A DNA stretch of 64,000 bases from Coriobacteriaceae bacterium (GTDB lineage: Bacteria > Actinomycetota > Coriobacteriia > Coriobacteriales > Coriobacteriaceae), in assembly GCA_025992855.1 (NCBI GenBank), contig DAJPGB010000001.1, positions 1,178,001 through 1,242,000 on the forward strand, in the 5' to 3' direction. Position 1 is the first letter of the stretch. Every line of letters starts with the position of its first letter. Both the position numbers and the translations under genes were made by a program. The notes beneath the pieces were generated by a model. It was given only the letters and a program-made list of their open reading frames with translations. It made no database searches and was not told where the DNA came from. Positions 8,811-17,528 of the stretch are shown here, in pieces.

Positions 8811-10172
8811 TTGTCTCGACTGAACAAAGGGGCCGCGGAGCAGCGTTTTCCACTGCCCTCGATGCTCCAAAAGCTGGCCTGTGCCCTGGCTGTGGCGCTC
8901 GCCCTGGTATGCGCGGGGGCCTGCGTGCCCACGACCGCCCAGGCGCTTGAGACCGCAAAGATCACCGCCCGACCCAATACCGGTTCGGGTAGCGATGTGG
9001 TCGGCGGCACCGAGACGCGCATCACTTGGGAAGTTCAGGCCGATGCCGACGAGGAGCTGAGCGGTCTTTCGCTGACGTTTGTCGACGGCACGACGTTTGG
9101 TACCGATGACACGCGATTGACGATGCTCTCGGGCGAGGACCTCATGGATCGTACGCCCATGAAGCCCACGTGCAAGGCTGACGGCCAGACGCTCAAGATT
9201 GACTTTGGCGAGACGGCGCCTGCCGGCGGCTATTTCCGCGTCGAGGTTTACGGTGTGACGTTTCCCGTCGAGGGCGGCGATGAGGCCTTTAGCGGCACCT
9301 ATACGCTCGCCGACGGTTCGACCAAGAAGATCTCCAAGATTCCGTCGGTGGAGATCAAGGGCGTGACGGCCTTCGATAACTTCCTGGCCGACCTTAAGGA
9401 GCAGCCGTGGGTCGAGGCGTGGAACTCCAATATGTTCCTGCGCCTGTTCCTGAACCCGGTCATTTTGGTCCAGAGCCTGCCGATCGTCTTCAAGGGCTTC
9501 CTTATGTCGCTTTCGATCGTGCTCGTGGCGTTTCCGCTGGCAATTCCCTTTGGCTTTGCCCTGTCGCTTATGCGCATCTCCAAGTCGCGCATCCTGCGCT
9601 GCCTCGCCGGCATCTACGTGAATATCATTCGCGGTACGCCGGCGTTCCTGCAGATCTATATCGCGTTCTTCGGTCTGCCGTTGGCCGGCGTCAAGGTGGA
9701 CGACTATGTTTTGGGCGTTATCGTCATGGCCATGAACTCGTCTGCGTACCTGTGCGAGATCTTCCGTGCCGGTATTCAATCGATCCCCAAGGGCCAAAAC
9801 GAGGCTGCTCGCTCTCTGGGCATGAATGCCTTCCAGACGCTGCTCTACGTTATGATTCCGCAGACGTTCCGCAATGTTTTGCCTACGCTGACCAGCGAGT
9901 TTATCTTGCTTTACAAGGATACGTCGCTGCTTGCCGCCGTGGGTGTGGTCGAAATCGTCATGAACGCCCGTACCATCGTGGCCACGACGGGCTCCATTAC
10001 ACCGTACGTGGTTGCCGCCCTGTTCTATCTGGTCATCACCCTGCCGCTCGCTCGCTTGGTGAGCGGTCTTGAGGCGAGGCTTTTGGGTACGACCGAGACC
10101 AAGAAGAAGCGTCCCGCCAAGAGCGCCGGACAGGTTGTCGCGACGCCTGCCGATCACATCGCCGGTCTGTAA
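8811..10172 (+). CDS. Amino-acid ABC permease with N-terminal extracytoplasmic domain
   Basis: A 453-residue protein. The TTG start at 8811 is chosen for AGGAG 5 nt upstream; an ATG at 8862 lacks a ribosome site. Residues about 17-45 form a signal sequence, followed by about 150 residues of beta-rich extracytoplasmic sequence (ITWEVQADADEELSGLSLTF...). The permease proper begins near SLPIVFKGFLMSLSIVL, with about five spans and the EAA-type loop AARSLGMNAFQTLLYVMIPQTFRNVLP. HisM/GlnP-type permeases are usually about 220 residues, so the added N-terminal domain is unusual; it does not look like a substrate-binding domain. It lies between the binding protein and the ATPase. Confidence 0.88.
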   Translation: MSRLNKGAAEQRFPLPSMLQKLACALAVALALVCAGACVPTTAQALETAKITARPNTGSGSDVVGGTETRITWEVQADADEELSGLSLTFVDGTTFGTDDTRLTMLSGEDLMDRTPMKPTCKADGQTLKIDFGETAPAGGYFRVEVYGVTFPVEGGDEAFSGTYTLADGSTKKISKIPSVEIKGVTAFDNFLADLKEQPWVEAWNSNMFLRLFLNPVILVQSLPIVFKGFLMSLSIVLVAFPLAIPFGFALSLMRISKSRILRCLAGIYVNIIRGTPAFLQIYIAFFGLPLAGVKVDDYVLGVIVMAMNSSAYLCEIFRAGIQSIPKGQNEAARSLGMNAFQTLLYVMIPQTFRNVLPTLTSEFILLYKDTSLLAAVGVVEIVMNARTIVATTGSITPYVVAALFYLVITLPLARLVSGLEARLLGTTETKKKRPAKSAGQVVATPADHIAGL

Positions 10173-10184
10173 GGAGGTCCTATC

Positions 10185-10937
<753 letters not shown>

Positions 10938-10960
10938 CCGGTTGATGTAACTGCCGTTAT

Positions 10961-11002
10961 AAAAGAGCGGGGGCTGGACTTGAATCCAGCCCCCGCTCTT
11001 TT
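10961..11002. terminator. Bidirectional terminator
   Basis: A perfect 18-bp stem (10961-10978 with 10985-11002) with A-rich and T-rich ends, shared by the ABC operon and the converging flavodoxin gene. Confidence 0.93.
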
Positions 11003-11054
11003 GTAGGGATGAGGATGCGCTTTGATGCAGGCTCTTTTGGAGGCCCTGGGTTCG

Positions 11055-11474
11055 TTACGCGAGCTCGGCTCCGAGGGCCTTGCAAGCGGTCTCGCCCTCA
11101 TCATCGGGCGCATCGTAGCAAATGACGGAATCGACGACGTTGACGCCTGCCTCATCGGCATCGGCCTTCCAGTTGTCCATCCACTCGCCCTCGGCCCACG
11201 AATAAGAGCCAAAGAGGACGACCTTCTTGTCACCGAGGGTCTCCTTGACCTCGTCCCACATAGGCTGGAACTCGTCATACTCAAGCTCCTCGGAACCCAT
11301 GGCGGGGCAGCCGAAGGCAATGGCGTCATAGTTGGCGGCCTTGTCTGCGGAGAAGTCGGCGCAGGAGATGACCTCTGCCTCGGCGCCGGCACCGGTTGCG
11401 CCCTCGGCAACGAAGTTTGCCATGGCCTCGGTGTTGCCCGTGCCGCTCCAGTAGACGACGGCGATCTTGCTCAT
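11055..11474 (-). CDS. Flavodoxin
   Basis: A 139-residue short-chain flavodoxin, an FMN electron carrier. The phosphate-binding loop VVYWSGTGNTEAMA is at residues 6-19, followed by AFGCPAMGSEELE and VVLFGSYSWAEGEWM, the usual FMN-contacting loops. Start at the ATG with AAAGGA upstream. It follows a DUF3793 gene by about 46 nt on the same strand, a pairing I associate with iron-limited metabolism in anaerobes, so it may replace ferredoxin under iron shortage (inference). Confidence 0.92.
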   Translation of the reverse strand: MSKIAVVYWSGTGNTEAMANFVAEGATGAGAEAEVISCADFSADKAANYDAIAFGCPAMGSEELEYDEFQPMWDEVKETLGDKKVVLFGSYSWAEGEWMDNWKADADEAGVNVVDSVICYDAPDDEGETACKALGAELA

Positions 11475-11520
11475 GTGTTTTCCTTTCGGTTGTGCGGCGT
11501 GCGGCCGCGTTTTGTATGCT

Positions 11521-12225
11521 CTATCGGGTTGCCTGGACAAGTTGTCCCAGGGTGCAGCCCTGTTGATAGATGTAGGTAAGGTATTGCGTGCATGCGCGAT
11601 AGGAATCGAAGGTCGTGAGCGCCTGCTCAACGTTTGTGTATACCTTCCATGCGCCAAAGACCTTATAGTTTTCGCCGTGCTGGACGATAAACTGATGGAC
11701 ATCTTCGTAGGGATAGCCCAAAAAATAGCCAATTTCGTGGGGGAACTCGCACATGCACCCCGTATCGCAGTGCCTATTTCGCGCGAGTGCGCAGACGCTG
11801 CCGTCATAGGCGCTTTCTGCGGCATTTCTGCTTGCCAGCGTGATGCGCGCGGCGAGATGCACCAGTGATGCGGGCAGGTTGTGGACATCGTAACCTTCGG
11901 CGGCAAGCGCCGTCGTGGCGCGGGGGTCGGAGAGGTATCGCATGAGGTCCGCAGGGCGGTACACATAGATGAGCGCTCCGCAGGGGCGCCAGACTAAAAC
12001 GCTCATATGGATCCCGAGTGGCTGGAGCTCGCGGTTGCATTGGGCTATGACGGCGAGCAGGCGAGAGCGTCGCCCTTCGATATGGGCGGCGCCGGGTTTT
12101 CCGTTTTGGTTGGCGTAAACGCCGGGATAGGTAAAGAGCGATGCCGGCTTGATACCTGCGAGCGTAGGGGAGCAGTTGCGCACGACAGCCGTTTGGTATG
12201 TTGGGATGTCAATGGTTCGAGTCAC
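11521..12225 (-). CDS. DUF3793 family protein
   Basis: A 234-residue protein that I recognise as DUF3793 by its C-terminal FPHEIGYFLGYPYEDVHQFI and FGAWKVYT and a cysteine cluster before them (CDTGCMCEF). Function is not established. The GTG start has AAAGGAG upstream (12229-12235). It is first in a two-gene unit with flavodoxin. The upstream region is shared with a divergent metal-binding protein gene. The cysteines could bind metal or a cluster, but this is a guess. Confidence 0.8.
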   Translation of the reverse strand: MTRTIDIPTYQTAVVRNCSPTLAGIKPASLFTYPGVYANQNGKPGAAHIEGRRSRLLAVIAQCNRELQPLGIHMSVLVWRPCGALIYVYRPADLMRYLSDPRATTALAAEGYDVHNLPASLVHLAARITLASRNAAESAYDGSVCALARNRHCDTGCMCEFPHEIGYFLGYPYEDVHQFIVQHGENYKVFGAWKVYTNVEQALTTFDSYRACTQYLTYIYQQGCTLGQLVQATR

Positions 12226-12354
12226 GATGCTCCTTTCGGGTCCTCAGTTGTTAGCCTAGGAAAACTTATACACGAAAGTAAGCCATGGTCAACAAAAAAG
12301 TTTGAAGAGGGAAACTAATTGACCGAACGGACACGATTTTGGGTTAAGATGAGG

Positions 12355-12370
12355 ACACCCCATGGGGGTA
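12355..12370. promoter_or_regulatory. CsoR-like operator palindrome
   Basis: ACACCCCATGGGGGTA with a perfect CCCCATGGGG core at 12358-12367. It resembles the GC-rich palindromes bound by CsoR-type copper repressors (known for that family) and lies just upstream of a Cys-x-x-Cys HMA protein. A possible TTGACC / TAAGAT promoter lies at 12319-12350, but its 20-nt spacing is long. Confidence 0.4.
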
Positions 12371-12400
12371 TCTAGATAGTGCTACTTGAAAGGGGAACGC

Positions 12401-12784
12401 ATGAGCGACTTGCTCAACCCTGCGAATCTCATCGTGTTGGCCGTCATTGCCGTCGGCATGTTTTTTGGACTGCGTCGCATTGTCGCTTCGACACACGGAA
12501 AGAGCTGCTGCAGCGATGGCGCGAGCGGTAAGAAGGCCAAAAAGGTTGTTGTGGTTGATACCGATGCATCGCACTATCCCTATAGCGATGAGCTACTCAT
12601 CGGCGGCATGAGCTGTGACGGCTGCGCTCAGAACGTAGCCAATGCCCTCAATGCGCTGGATGGCGTGTGGGCAACGGTGACGTATGCGGACCACACAGCG
12701 CGCGTGCGCTCCAAGCGGCCGATCGATCGCGGTGTCCTTGAGGCTGCCGTGAGAGATGCGGGTTACTACGTCATGACGCTGTAG
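12401..12784 (+). CDS. Membrane-anchored heavy-metal-associated (HMA) domain protein
   Basis: A 127-residue protein. An N-terminal membrane span (about 8-26) is followed by a cysteine-containing linker (KSCCSDG) and a C-terminal HMA ferredoxin-like domain with GGMSCDGCAQNV (Cys72, Cys75). Such domains bind Cu(I) or similar soft metals for trafficking. AAAGGGG precedes the ATG. No P-type ATPase is next to it. The CsoR-like palindrome upstream supports a copper link, but metal identity is inferred. Confidence 0.8.
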   Translation: MSDLLNPANLIVLAVIAVGMFFGLRRIVASTHGKSCCSDGASGKKAKKVVVVDTDASHYPYSDELLIGGMSCDGCAQNVANALNALDGVWATVTYADHTARVRSKRPIDRGVLEAAVRDAGYYVMTL

Positions 12785-12810
12785 GCCTTGCCTTGGATGC
12801 GCGTCCTTGT

Positions 12811-13236
12811 CTAGGCTCGTCCGCGTAGCTCGATGTCCTGGATGTCGTCGAAGTCGATGGCGATATCTTTGAGCTTGAGGAGTTTGAAAGCAGGGAGCGC
12901 CTCGTCGAGGATGCCGGTGCGGCTGCGATAGCCGTATGTATCGTAATAGGTGACACGAACCAAGTCGCCGCGCTTGAGGCCCTCGAGCTTTTTCGAAAGT
13001 TCGAGGGCTTTTTCTTCTGTGAGTTCGCATTTTGGCTCGGCGGTGATCTCTTGTTTACGCACGAGCTCGTAGTATCCCGTGAGGGCGGCAAAGGGCATAA
13101 ACTGCGCGGCACGGCCGGCACGGACGGTGCCGTTGGCGGTGAGCCTGGGGTCGGCGGAGCGACGTCTTCCCTCGGGGTCCGCTAGGCGTTCAAAAGGTGT
13201 CGGTGGCCGCATCGGCTGTTGTTGGGACTTAGGCAC
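12811..13236 (-). CDS. YolD-like family protein
   Basis: A 141-residue protein with the YolD-like core: GRAAQFMPFAALTGYYELVRKQE and, near the end, RVTYYDTYGYRSRTGILDE...LKDIAIDFDDIQDIEL. YolD proteins are small partners often encoded next to UmuC-type polymerases; their biochemical role is poorly known. Its ATG lies inside the last codons of the polymerase gene (8-nt overlap), so translation is probably coupled and both share one SOS-type promoter. Confidence 0.85.
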   Translation of the reverse strand: MPKSQQQPMRPPTPFERLADPEGRRRSADPRLTANGTVRAGRAAQFMPFAALTGYYELVRKQEITAEPKCELTEEKALELSKKLEGLKRGDLVRVTYYDTYGYRSRTGILDEALPAFKLLKLKDIAIDFDDIQDIELRGRA

Positions 13237-14734
13237 GATGTCCTCCTACCTGATCGTTGCGTTCGCGCGCGGTGGCGCCGGCGGTAAAGCTCAGCCCCTT
13301 AACCAGCGCGTTCTTGCCGTATTTGCCTTTCACGGCCAGCACGGCGCGTGCCAGGTCGCGCTCGCGCTCATCGGCCTCGATATCGCTGAACAGATCGATG
13401 GTGGCAAATTCCTCGGGCATGAGGTTGCCAAATCCCAGATTGATGCGCTTGACCGGTCGTTTGGGATCGACAGTCTGCGCCCAGAGCTCATCGAAATAGC
13501 CCATGATCTTCTTGAACGAATTGGTACGCTCGGGCAGCTTTCGCGAGGCGTTGGAGTGCGCAAAGAGTGCGGCATAGCCACCGCGCGGTTTGCCGCCATG
13601 CTCTCCCACAAAGATGCCATCGATTGCCTGCGCTTCGCGCACCAGGCGACGCCGTTCGTCATCGCGCTGGACGGGCTTGGGCGCACGGGGCGCGAGCTCG
13701 GGGCCGGCGGTTGCGGTGGGTTCGATACTCGATGTGCTCGAGCGCAGGTGCCCGCATCCGTCCACATACTGCGCTGTACCGCTGGCGTCGAGGCGGCGTA
13801 TGTCGGCGCGTTCGCTCGCGTAGCCCACAAAGAGCGAGATGCTGTCGCAGACCACGTGCTTATCGACCAAGTCTAAAACGGCGTTGTCGACCATCTCGCG
13901 CAAGACGGTATAGGCCTGTTCGTAGGCATAACCCTTCGAGAGCACCTGTCCTGTGGTGGTCGAAGTTGCTTGCGGGCGATAGGCTTGGATATCGGCGATG
14001 GTTGTCGGCTCGCGCCCGAAGGCATGGTCGATGAGATATTCGGCATTGACGCCGAGCTCGTCGTAAAGCAGGTTTTCGTCGAGCGCCGCGACGCCCATCA
14101 GATCGTAGACGCCGTATTTCTCGAGGCGGGCTGCCACGCCGGGACCGATGCCCCAGATATCGGTGATGGGACGATGGGGCCAGATCTCCTTGCGAAAGGT
14201 CTCGTCGTCGAGTATGCCGATGCGGCTGGGTACGTGCTTGGCGGTAATGTCGAGCGCTACCTTGGCCTGGAATAGGTTGGGGCCGGTGCCGACCGTCGCC
14301 GTGATGCCGGTGCGCGCGAGGACCTCGTCGCGCAGCGTGCAGGCGAACCCTTCCGCATCGGTGTGATAGAGGTCCAGATAGGGCGTCACGTCGATAAAGC
14401 ACTCATCGATGGAGTAGACGTGCACGTCCTGGGGGCTGACGTATTCCAGATAGATACCGTAGATTTTCGCCGACACCTCCATGTAATGCTGCATGCGCGG
14501 TACGGCCGTGATGTAGTCGATGCCATCGGGAATCTCAAATAGGCGGCAGCGGTTGTGAATCCCTAAGTCCTTCATAGCCTGTGTGATGGCGAGGCAGATG
14601 GTCGTGCGCCCGCGCGATTCGTCGGCAACGACCAGGTTGGTGGTGAGCGGATCGAGCCCACGGTCGACGCACTCGACGCTGGCATAAAACGTCTTGAGGT
14701 CGATGCAGATATAGGTGTGCTGCTCGTGCGCCAT
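13229..14734 (-). CDS. Y-family DNA polymerase (UmuC/DinB-like)
   Basis: A 501-residue translesion polymerase. Catalytic motifs: CIDLKTFYASVEC (Asp12 region) and VYSIDECFIDVT (Asp110-Glu111). The fingers and palm continue through VGTGPNLFQAKVALDITAK, then the helix-hairpin-helix DIWGIGPGVAARLEKYGV. The little-finger region contains an insert of about 70 residues (SSTSSIEPTATAGPELAPRAPKP...), longer than in DinB and closer to the Gram-positive UvrX/YqjW type. The ATG at 14734 is used (AAAGGAC upstream; seven earlier codons lack a site). Two LexA-box-like sequences precede it, so DNA-damage induction is likely. Confidence 0.88.
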   Translation of the reverse strand: MAHEQHTYICIDLKTFYASVECVDRGLDPLTTNLVVADESRGRTTICLAITQAMKDLGIHNRCRLFEIPDGIDYITAVPRMQHYMEVSAKIYGIYLEYVSPQDVHVYSIDECFIDVTPYLDLYHTDAEGFACTLRDEVLARTGITATVGTGPNLFQAKVALDITAKHVPSRIGILDDETFRKEIWPHRPITDIWGIGPGVAARLEKYGVYDLMGVAALDENLLYDELGVNAEYLIDHAFGREPTTIADIQAYRPQATSTTTGQVLSKGYAYEQAYTVLREMVDNAVLDLVDKHVVCDSISLFVGYASERADIRRLDASGTAQYVDGCGHLRSSTSSIEPTATAGPELAPRAPKPVQRDDERRRLVREAQAIDGIFVGEHGGKPRGGYAALFAHSNASRKLPERTNSFKKIMGYFDELWAQTVDPKRPVKRINLGFGNLMPEEFATIDLFSDIEADERERDLARAVLAVKGKYGKNALVKGLSFTAGATARERNDQVGGHRA

Positions 14735-14748
14735 CCGTGTCCTTTCAT

Positions 14749-14779
14749 CAAACACATGTTCTTATCGAATATCTGTTCG
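14749..14779 (-). promoter_or_regulatory. Two tandem LexA (SOS) box-like sites
   Basis: CGAATATCTGTTCG at 14766-14779 differs from the Gram-positive SOS consensus CGAACnnnnGTTCG at one position. CAAACACATGTTCT at 14749-14762 matches with two differences. They are spaced 17 bp apart, directly upstream of the Y-family polymerase/YolD operon. Confidence 0.65.
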
Positions 14780-14810
14780 ATAATACCCGCTCATCTGGAC
14801 ATCGTCAAAA

Positions 14811-14843
14811 CCTGTCAAAAAGGGACTGGTTTGTTTTGGTAGG
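14811..14843. repeat. REP-like palindrome, GGGAC family
   Basis: CCTGTCAAAA and TTTTGGTAGG pair (two G-T wobbles) around AGGGACTGGTTTG. Related copies occur at 15499-15567 and 56889-56921. Confidence 0.65.
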
Positions 14844-14920
14844 TATGGTCGTGCGGTTGGATTGGGTTTTAACGCAGCTCTAAAGAGCGCGAAACAGCTC
14901 GGAAAACCTCGCTTCGTAGC

Positions 14921-15496
14921 ATGAGCCTAACGATTGATACCGCCTATACGCACGGAAGGGTTGTGGAAAAGATGGTCAATTATGGGTTTGGTATGCCGAC
15001 GCGCCTTGTTGCGGATGGAGACGTGGCTCGCTGGTGCGGACGATTGGTCGCTCACTACGGTGGCACCAAGGCGCTGGTCGTGTTGGGCGGTGACAAACAT
15101 ACGCACGATGAGCTCGTCTCGGCGGCGCTCGGCTCGCTTGATCGAGCCCTACTCGAGCGTGTGCTTTTCCACTGCGGCTCGTTTGAGGGCGACGGGGGAG
15201 ACGAGCTGATCGACGAAGCCGTGGCCTTGGCGACCGACGAAGGCGTGGACTTTGTCCTGGCGATTGGCGATGCCGATACTGCTGGCTTTGCGCGCGAGCT
15301 CACGCATCGCATGGCGGCGCTCGATGCCGGCGAAGACGGCTTTGTGCCTTATGGATGCATTGTCTCGGAGGGCAAGGTGCCTGCTGCCGTGGGCACCGGC
15401 GAGGTTCCCGTTTTTGCCATTATCGCGCCCGAACTGCTGGAGGGCATCGGGTCTCCTCTGCGTGAGTTGCTCGGTAGCGTCTGCGCCGCGGCCTAA
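14921..15496 (+). CDS. Truncated iron-alcohol-dehydrogenase-like protein (nucleotide-binding half only)
   Basis: A 191-residue protein resembling the N-terminal half of Fe-dependent alcohol dehydrogenases: NYGFGMPTRLVADGDVARWCGRLVAHYGGTKALVVLGG, then DEGVDFVLAIGDADTAGFA where full enzymes have DFILAVGGGSVIDAAK. The Gly-rich GGGS is replaced by GDAD and the C-terminal helical metal-binding domain (about 190 residues) is missing. The ribosome site is weak (GGAAAACC about 15 nt upstream). It is flanked on both sides by REP-like palindromes. It may be a decayed or repurposed paralog; oxidoreductase activity is doubtful. Confidence 0.55.
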   Translation: MSLTIDTAYTHGRVVEKMVNYGFGMPTRLVADGDVARWCGRLVAHYGGTKALVVLGGDKHTHDELVSAALGSLDRALLERVLFHCGSFEGDGGDELIDEAVALATDEGVDFVLAIGDADTAGFARELTHRMAALDAGEDGFVPYGCIVSEGKVPAAVGTGEVPVFAIIAPELLEGIGSPLRELLGSVCAAA

Positions 15497-15498
15497 TA

Positions 15499-15567
15499 TT
15501 TGCCATAAAAGGACGGGTTTTTGGTTGGTAAAGCGTTTGACCTGCCAAAATAAGCCTGTCCCTTTTT
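15499..15567. repeat. Double REP-like element
   Basis: Two head-to-head units: TGCCATAAAAGGACGGGTTT...GGTTGGTA (15501-15530), then an inverted unit CCTGCCAAAATAAGCCTGTC...TTTTT (15541-15567). The second is the reverse complement of the unit seen at 14811 and 56889. Confidence 0.65.
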
Positions 15568-15692
15568 GATCGGCTGCCGTTTGGGGGCGGATTAGCAACG
15601 CTCGCTGATTGTAGTCTTGACCTGCGCTAGAATAGTGGCATCTGAATGTCCGGGCGCATGGAGGCGTGCGCCCGTATGCTGAGGAGGACTCT

Positions 15693-17387
15693 ATGGCAAC
15701 TGTTGCCGCACCTATCGACGCTACGTCGACCGCCGCTTGGAAGGCGCTCGAGGCCCATCAGGAGAAGCTCGAGGCCGAGGGTATCGACCTTAAGGCATGG
15801 TTCGCTGCCGATGCGGAGCGCGTGAACAAGCTGAGCTTTGATGCCGGCGACCTGCACTTCGATCTGTCCAAGAACCTGGTGACCGATGAGACCGTCAAGC
15901 TGCTGTGCGATCTTGCCCGCGAGGTGAAGCTCGAGGAGCGCCGTGACGCCATGTTCTCCGGCGAGCACATCAACACCACCGAGGACCGCGCTGTTCTGCA
16001 CACTGCGCTTCGCCGTCCGGCAAGCGAGAAGGGCCAGCTCATCGTCGACGGTCAGGATGTCGTCGCCGACGTGCACGAGGTCCTCGATCGCATGTATGCC
16101 TTCGCCGAGCGCGTGCGCTCCGGTGAGTGGAAGGGCGTTACCGGCAAGAAGATCGAGCACCTGGTGTCCATCGGCATCGGTGGCTCCGATCTGGGCCCGG
16201 TCATGGCCTACGAGGCTCTGCGTCCCTATGCCGACGCCGGTATCGACTGCCGCTACATCTCCAACATCGACCCCAACGACCAGGCCGAGAAGCTTAAGGG
16301 TCTGGATCCCGAGACCACGCTCGTGATCATCGTCTCCAAGACCTTCACCACGCTCGAGACCCTCACCAACGCTCGCGAGGTCAAGACCTGGATGCTCGAG
16401 CAGCTCAAGGCTCAGGGGGCTATCGATGGCTCCGATGAGCAGAACGCCGAGGCCGTGGCAAAGCACTTCGTCGCCGTCTCCACCGCACTCGAGAAGGTTG
16501 AGGCCTTCGGTATCGACCCCGCCAACGCCTTCGGTTTCTGGAACTGGGTCGGCGGCCGCTATTCCGTTGACTCCGCCGTGGGCCTGTCGCTGATCGTCGT
16601 GCTCGGCCCCGAGCGCTTCCAGCAGTTCCTCGAGGGCTTCCACGCCATCGACGAGTACTTCTGCAACACCCCGCTCGAGAACAATGCCGTCGCGCTGATG
16701 GGCCTGCTCAACGTCTGGTACGTCAACTTCTTCGGTTCCAAGAGCCACGCCGTGCTGCCGTACTGCCAGTACCTGCACCGCTTCCCGGCCTACCTGCAGC
16801 AGCTCACCATGGAGTCCAACGGCAAGCATGTCCGTTGGGACGGCAGCGCCGTGACCTCCGACACCGGTGAGATCTTCTGGGGCGAGCCCGGCACCAACGG
16901 CCAGCATGCCTTCTACCAGCTGCTGCACCAGGGCACCGTGGTGGTCCCGGCCGACTTTATCGCTTTCGCCAACACTGCCAACCCCGCAACCGATAGCGGC
17001 CAGGATGTCCACGAGCTGTTCCTGGGCAACTTCCTGGCCCAGACCAAGGCACTCGCCTTTGGCAAGACGGCCGACGAGGTTCGTGCCGAGGGCACGCCCG
17101 AGCAGATCGTCCCGGCTCGCTGCTTTGAGGGCAACCGCCCGACGACCTCGATCTTCGGCGACACGCTGACCCCGTTTGCGCTCGGCGAGCTCATTGCCCT
17201 GTACGAGCACATCACGTTTGTCGAGGGCACGGTCTGGGGCATCGACTCCTACGACCAGTGGGGCGTCGAGCTGGGCAAGCAGCTTGCCAAGCAGATTACC
17301 CCTGCCTTCCACGACGACGCCGCCAAGGCCGAGCAGGACGCTTCGACTCAGGCGCTCATCGAGTTCTATCGCGCGCACCGTAAGTAG
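15693..17387 (+). CDS. pgi: Glucose-6-phosphate isomerase
   Basis: A 564-residue phosphoglucose isomerase interconverting glucose-6-P and fructose-6-P in glycolysis. Family motifs: SIGIGGSDLGPVMAYEALRPY, SKTFTTLETLTN (phosphate binding), FWNWVGGRYSVDSAVGLS (signature 1) and, near the end, YDQWGVELGKQLAKQ with the catalytic lysine (signature 2). GAGGAGG precedes the ATG. The length matches the E. coli-type enzyme (about 550). The last ten codons and terminator have a decayed duplicate at 20862-20953. Confidence 0.96.
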   Translation: MATVAAPIDATSTAAWKALEAHQEKLEAEGIDLKAWFAADAERVNKLSFDAGDLHFDLSKNLVTDETVKLLCDLAREVKLEERRDAMFSGEHINTTEDRAVLHTALRRPASEKGQLIVDGQDVVADVHEVLDRMYAFAERVRSGEWKGVTGKKIEHLVSIGIGGSDLGPVMAYEALRPYADAGIDCRYISNIDPNDQAEKLKGLDPETTLVIIVSKTFTTLETLTNAREVKTWMLEQLKAQGAIDGSDEQNAEAVAKHFVAVSTALEKVEAFGIDPANAFGFWNWVGGRYSVDSAVGLSLIVVLGPERFQQFLEGFHAIDEYFCNTPLENNAVALMGLLNVWYVNFFGSKSHAVLPYCQYLHRFPAYLQQLTMESNGKHVRWDGSAVTSDTGEIFWGEPGTNGQHAFYQLLHQGTVVVPADFIAFANTANPATDSGQDVHELFLGNFLAQTKALAFGKTADEVRAEGTPEQIVPARCFEGNRPTTSIFGDTLTPFALGELIALYEHITFVEGTVWGIDSYDQWGVELGKQLAKQITPAFHDDAAKAEQDASTQALIEFYRAHRK

Positions 17388-17420
17388 TCGCTGCTGTTAA
17401 CGCATCGCGCCTTATAGTCA

Positions 17421-17455
17421 GGGGCCCGTATCCTATCGGATGCGGGCCCCTTTGC
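17421..17455 (+). terminator. Terminator of pgi
   Basis: A 13-bp stem (17421-17433 with 17438-17450, one G-T pair), loop TATC, followed by TTTGCTTT. A similar hairpin is duplicated at 20923-20953. Confidence 0.9.
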
Positions 17456-17528
17456 TTTGCCGTGGTCCCGGGGCGCACGGCCTTTGTGGAACATCGCCGG
17501 GGCGTCGCGCGCTGCGAGAACCCTGCGC

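Noticed and set aside
15627..17378. 583-codon open frame on the minus strand
   Set aside because: Antisense shadow of pgi.
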